From Pyrenophora tritici-repentis (lineage: Eukaryota; Ascomycota; Dothideomycetes; Pleosporales; Pleosporaceae), in assembly GCF_003171515.1 (NCBI RefSeq), contig NC_089397.1, positions 2,232,001 through 2,296,000 on the forward strand: a stretch of 64,000 nt of DNA. The letters are read 5' to 3'. The first letter of the stretch is position 1. Each line of letters starts with the position of its first letter. Shown one piece after another: positions 61,088 to 64,000 of the stretch. The position numbers and the translations under genes are program-made. Under the pieces are notes generated by a model. That model did no database searches and was not told the origin of the DNA. It was given only the letters and a program-made list of their open reading frames with translations.

Positions 61088-61657
61088 ATGCAAGAAGAGT
61101 TGGTGAAAGATAACCTATGGATCGACCCTAGCCCATCAGATTTCTTATCTACTACCACGGTCATTTCTCCTTCCAATGAATCTATCTCCGACTTGGGTGG
61201 TCCCATCGAATGGATAAACGCGTCTACTGATATATATGGTCCGATCGACACAGTTCAGACTGGCCTAGAATCAGACTTTCAAACGATACAAACTGCCAAT
61301 ACTATGCCAACCAGTAGCAGGTTTCAAATGATAAATTCACGGGTGGAGGGCTCCTCGCTGAGATCACAGAATGATGTTAAGCTGGTTGAGCATTCCATGC
61401 AACCCAGCAAGGAGGTGAAGCAATTACGTGAGAAGTACCATGGTAAATACAAAGAGCGAAATCGCCAAGCGGCCGCTAAGTCGCGTCGAAAGCATGAGGA
61501 TCTTGTCAGTCTCCTTGAGGCAGAGCAGCGTGATGAACAGCGGAGACGGGAAATCATCGAACTCCAACTCTCGAATCTGAAATTGGAAGTTAGCCAACTT
61601 CGGGAGGAATTAAGGCTTCATATTCAGCTATCAGGTTACATTCGTGCGAAATGTTAG
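61088..61657 (+). CDS. bZIP transcription factor
   Basis: 189 residues from ATG 61088. The N-terminal 115 residues are acidic and Ser/Thr-rich. The basic region is KYKERNRQAAAKSRRKHEDL (about 122-141), with the signature N-x7-R, followed by heptads LVSLLEAEQ, IIELQLSNLKLEVSQLREEL ending about 182. The basic region is closest to ATF/CREB-type fungal factors, which bind TGACGTCA or its half-site. TGACGT half-sites are repeated in the palindrome between the MFS and monooxygenase genes (29.09-30.04 kb), which would make this factor a candidate regulator of that pair. No partner gene is adjacent. An upstream exon is possible. Confidence 0.85.
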   Translation: MQEELVKDNLWIDPSPSDFLSTTTVISPSNESISDLGGPIEWINASTDIYGPIDTVQTGLESDFQTIQTANTMPTSSRFQMINSRVEGSSLRSQNDVKLVEHSMQPSKEVKQLREKYHGKYKERNRQAAAKSRRKHEDLVSLLEAEQRDEQRRREIIELQLSNLKLEVSQLREELRLHIQLSGYIRAKC

Positions 61658-61695
61658 AGTAAATAACTACATAGTTAGAAGTTGATCAGATATTT

Positions 61696-61736
61696 GGTGT
61701 TGTAGGACGTAATCCGGCGTTGGCCCGTCCGGCACC
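61696..61736. repeat. solo terminal repeat of pogo B type
   Basis: GGACGTAATCCGGCGTTGGC then CCGTCCGGCACC, the same as the pogo B terminus at 13847-13896 but with one unit instead of two. No transposase beside it. Confidence 0.75.
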
Positions 61737-61952
61737 CCTAGTGAATGCACGGCTAACACGCACAAATCAACGCATATTCAAAGACCACTTGCAGAGCGTT
61801 CCACTAACATTGGAACACCAAGACCGGGGTCTGTGGGCTGTGTTGTCTAAATCTTCCTGAAGGCATGTGCTTCAAAAATGACCTGAAGCAGGTGATAGGG
61901 AGTAGTTGAATTTGATGGGGAAGTTGGACTTGATTTGAGTAAAGTCCGTCCC

Positions 61953-62004
61953 TACTCGCCCCACGGAGCCCAGTTCGACCGAACTGGGCTCCGTGGGGCG
62001 AATA
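61953..62004. repeat. palindrome of pogo-type ends
   Basis: TACTCGCCCCACGGAGCCCA GTTCG, then its mirror, to GGGGCGAATA: two terminal repeats joined head to head with almost no spacer. Related single ends lie at 16659-16690 and 20664-20694. It may be a deletion product of a pogo D-like element or a minimal foldback. Confidence 0.75.
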
Positions 62005-62134
62005 GCTATCTAATAATTCCGTGTTTTCAGTGCTTTGAGTCATACAAGAGAAAATGAGGTGGCCAGATCCTGGGAGCTAGCACAGGAACTACGGAGGTGA
62101 CTTTCAAAAGTTCTTGCTGACAGGGGGGTCTATA

Positions 62135-63618
62135 TTACTGCCGTAGTACCACCGAAGCTTGGACTGTTCGGTCGCGCCGCCCCTCCTTGTATTCGTTGCC
62201 GCCTTCAAGTCTAATAATCTCCTTTACATGAAACTGTATACGCTCTATCCAAGCCTGGATTTGGTGTTGAGGTAGCTCATCCCAAGCCTCCAGCCATGCC
62301 TTTGTGCCCTCTGCTCTATTTTTTAGAGCGCCTTTCCTGGTGGTTCTCCGCTTGAGCCATGGCCAGGCTGCTTCAATAGCGTTGAGGTCAGGTGAATTGC
62401 CACACCATCACAGTCCGCAACAATCAATTAAGTGGGTCCTAGAAGGTTCAGATTGGATTGATTGATTACCGCTTTAAGCCTAGTAGTTACCTATAGGAGT
62501 TTAAGCCCTACCTAGATAGGTAAGTGGGTCTAGGAGAGTGACCGGATTGAATTGATTGTTGCGGAGTCTACACACCATAAAAGCTTCTCTACTCCCTCTC
62601 TACTGTATACTAGTTGTTGGGCGTAGTGGGCATGCGAAGGAGCCTTGTCCTCTTGAACTACAGTACATGGTCTCCCTTTCTGGCACTCCTTAGCGAAGGG
62701 AATGAGCTTTGGGATTAGAACTTGAGTCTGGTAGCGCCACCAATCTATGCCTCTTCCACTATCACGAGACAGCTTGCCGGTCTCTTTTGTCCATCTCCAT
62801 TGCGGAGTCCTGCCTGGCTTGTTCCTTAATCCCATCCTCTTCATGCCAGTTGTAAGCTCCCACTCCTGCCTCATAATAGGCTCAAGGACCTTGTTCATCT
62901 CTTCAATTTGAAGAGCTGCCTCTCTCTTCTGCTGTGCAGTCTCAGGGCACCAGATGTGGCATGGGCCCTTGTGATCATAAGAGAAGCAGCCCCAGAACAT
63001 GAACTCTGAGTAGCCTTTCCACTGCTCGCGAATGACTGTTTTGGTGAAGACCTCATCAGGTTTTCTCCAGACCCGATAGCCACCACGGCGGTGGTTGAGC
63101 ACGACAGAGGTCTCATCAGACCAGATGACATTCTTCCAGTCCTCCAGAGTCCAGTCTTGATGGGCAAGACACCACTCAAGTCTCTCCTGTCTCATCTTCT
63201 TCGTCAACCCAGGCTTCCTCGTGGGCTTCGTCTTGTTGTAACCGGCTGCTTTTAGGACTCTCCACACTGTGGTGGATGATATGTTGTAACCGTGAACACT
63301 AAGATCACCAGCTATATCAGCACAGCTCTTCTCTCTCCCATATCTATCTCGGCATACTTGTGAAAGAGTGGCGTTGTGGATAGCTTCCTGCTTATGAGGG
63401 CGACCAGCGCGAGGGGCGTCTTCGAGGTACTCGGGGAGGAGTTTAATAGTGGGTGAATTAGGCTCAAATCCACGTTGGCAGGCTCTACCATAAATTGAGT
63501 CAATAGTGCGTGGTGAAATACCTGTGATAGCGCTGATCTGGGCGGTAGATTTGCCACCAAAAGGTGACTTCAGCGTCACAATAAGCGCACGGGTATAGGG
63601 ATCAGTGTTAGGAGCCAT
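62135..63618 (-). pseudogene. Tc1/mariner transposase, split by a MITE
   Basis: Start at 63618 (MAPNTDPYTRALIVTLKSPF); the frame is open further upstream only because it reads through the terminal repeat and a neighbouring MITE. HTH pair, first Asp in VIWSDETSVVLNH, second in VVQEDKAPSHAHYA. After EGVEKLLW the MITE (62409-62570) intervenes; the frame then continues CGNSPDLNAIEAAWPWLKRR with the third acidic residue, to VVLRQ and a stop at 62135. Removing the MITE and one copy of CACACCAT restores the frame with no other defect. Confidence 0.93.
62409..62570 (+). repeat. hAT MITE, 162 bp, copy 3, TSD CACACCAT
   Basis: Identical by eye to 36836-36997. Flanked by CACACCAT (62401-62408, 62571-62578). 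Interrupts the Tc1 transposase between its second and third catalytic residues. Confidence 0.96.
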
Positions 63619-63769
63619 AGTATAGTTGAAAACACCAAAAAATTGAGTATATAGACTATCACCACCATTACCTCCAGCTTCAAAAAATCTGGATGGGTGC
63701 CAAGAAAGTCGGGCCGACTGATCGGCCGCTAACAAATACGCTAGCAAGAACTTTTGAAAGTCACCTCCG

Positions 63770-63915
63770 TAAAGTCTTTCACTATGTGACGAAAAACCCC
63801 GTGTGCCGAGAACGACCAACCGGATCGCAAAGATGACACGCTTCTCTACGACCCTCACGATCCGATTGGTCATCTTCGGCACACGGAATTTTTCGTCACA
63901 TAGGGGCAGACTTTA
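63770..63915. repeat. Tc1-MITE copy 5, abutting the Tc1 element
   Basis: Ends AAAGTCTTTCACTATGTGAC and complement of AAAGTCTGCCCCTATGTGAC; its left TA is the right TA of the Tc1 element at 62090-63771. So either one inserted exactly at the other's TA, or the pair moved together. Confidence 0.88.
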
Positions 63916-64000
63916 GCAACTTCGTCGCGATTTGGATTCAAAGCACCAAGATTTAGGCTGCAAATCGATTTCGTTTAGATACGAATAACCTCATTCAAAA

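Larger units (their letters stand above)
62090..63771 (-). mobile_element. Tc1/mariner element, disrupted by a hAT MITE
   Basis: TA at 62090-62091 and 63770-63771; inverted repeats CGGAGGTGACTTTCAAAAGT and complement, related to those at 37036-38677. The transposase gene is on the minus strand and is cut by a 162-bp MITE. The right TA is shared with the Tc1-MITE that follows. Confidence 0.92.

Overview
The window reads as a transposon-dense, gene-poor stretch of a filamentous ascomycete genome. Genes have short introns of about 50-80 bp, and the mobile DNA is typical of Pezizomycotina: many pogo/Fot1 elements, Tc1/mariner elements and their MITEs, hAT elements, a Copia element, 5'-truncated Tad-like LINEs and solo LTRs. 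A Dothideomycete (Pleosporales-like) host is my best guess; that is inference from element types, not proof. There is one assembly gap (42-121).

Host-type genes form small islands: a highly reducing polyketide synthase (2059-10331, minus); a divergently oriented MFS transporter (27005-28927, minus) and Baeyer-Villiger/FMO monooxygenase (30421-32297, plus); then a short-chain acyl-CoA synthetase (46721-48823, minus), a small cupin protein (49583-50123, plus), a C2H2 zinc-finger protein (50521-51341, minus), an NTF2/SnoaL-like protein (52331-52753, plus), a weak hypothetical gene (53832-54243) and a bZIP protein (61088-61657, plus). Together these look like a secondary-metabolite cluster (backbone enzyme, oxygenase, transporter, acyl activation, small accessory enzymes, regulators) that transposons have pulled apart. 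Linkage of function is inference.

The rest is mobile DNA, much of it nested. At 10.6-16.6 kb, pogo element A sits in a remnant of pogo B, next to a pogo C whose DNA-binding domain is split by a truncated LINE with a 12-bp target duplication. At 18.2-20.5 kb a pogo transposase is split by a 1579-bp non-coding LTR element (TRIM) with 137-bp LTRs and a tRNA-Met half-molecule primer site. At 20.8-26.8 kb lies a full-length Copia with LTRs identical by eye. At 29.09-30.04 kb a 951-bp near-perfect palindrome fills the promoter between the MFS and monooxygenase genes. At 33-36.4 kb are nested pogo elements and a LINE 3' end. At 37.0-38.7 kb is an intact Tc1 element. At 39.7-46.2 kb a hAT element contains a second, decayed hAT and a 162-bp MITE that carries its own terminal repeats. 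At 55.0-58.4 kb is a two-gene IS630/Tc1-type element with a 564-residue partner protein that I do not recognise. At 62.1-63.8 kb is a Tc1 element broken by another identical copy of the 162-bp MITE.

Several reading frames (PKS twice, Copia, pogo A, possibly MFS) are broken by single-base changes, mostly at short C/G runs. Either the loci are decaying or the assembly has residual indel errors; the sequence alone cannot separate these.
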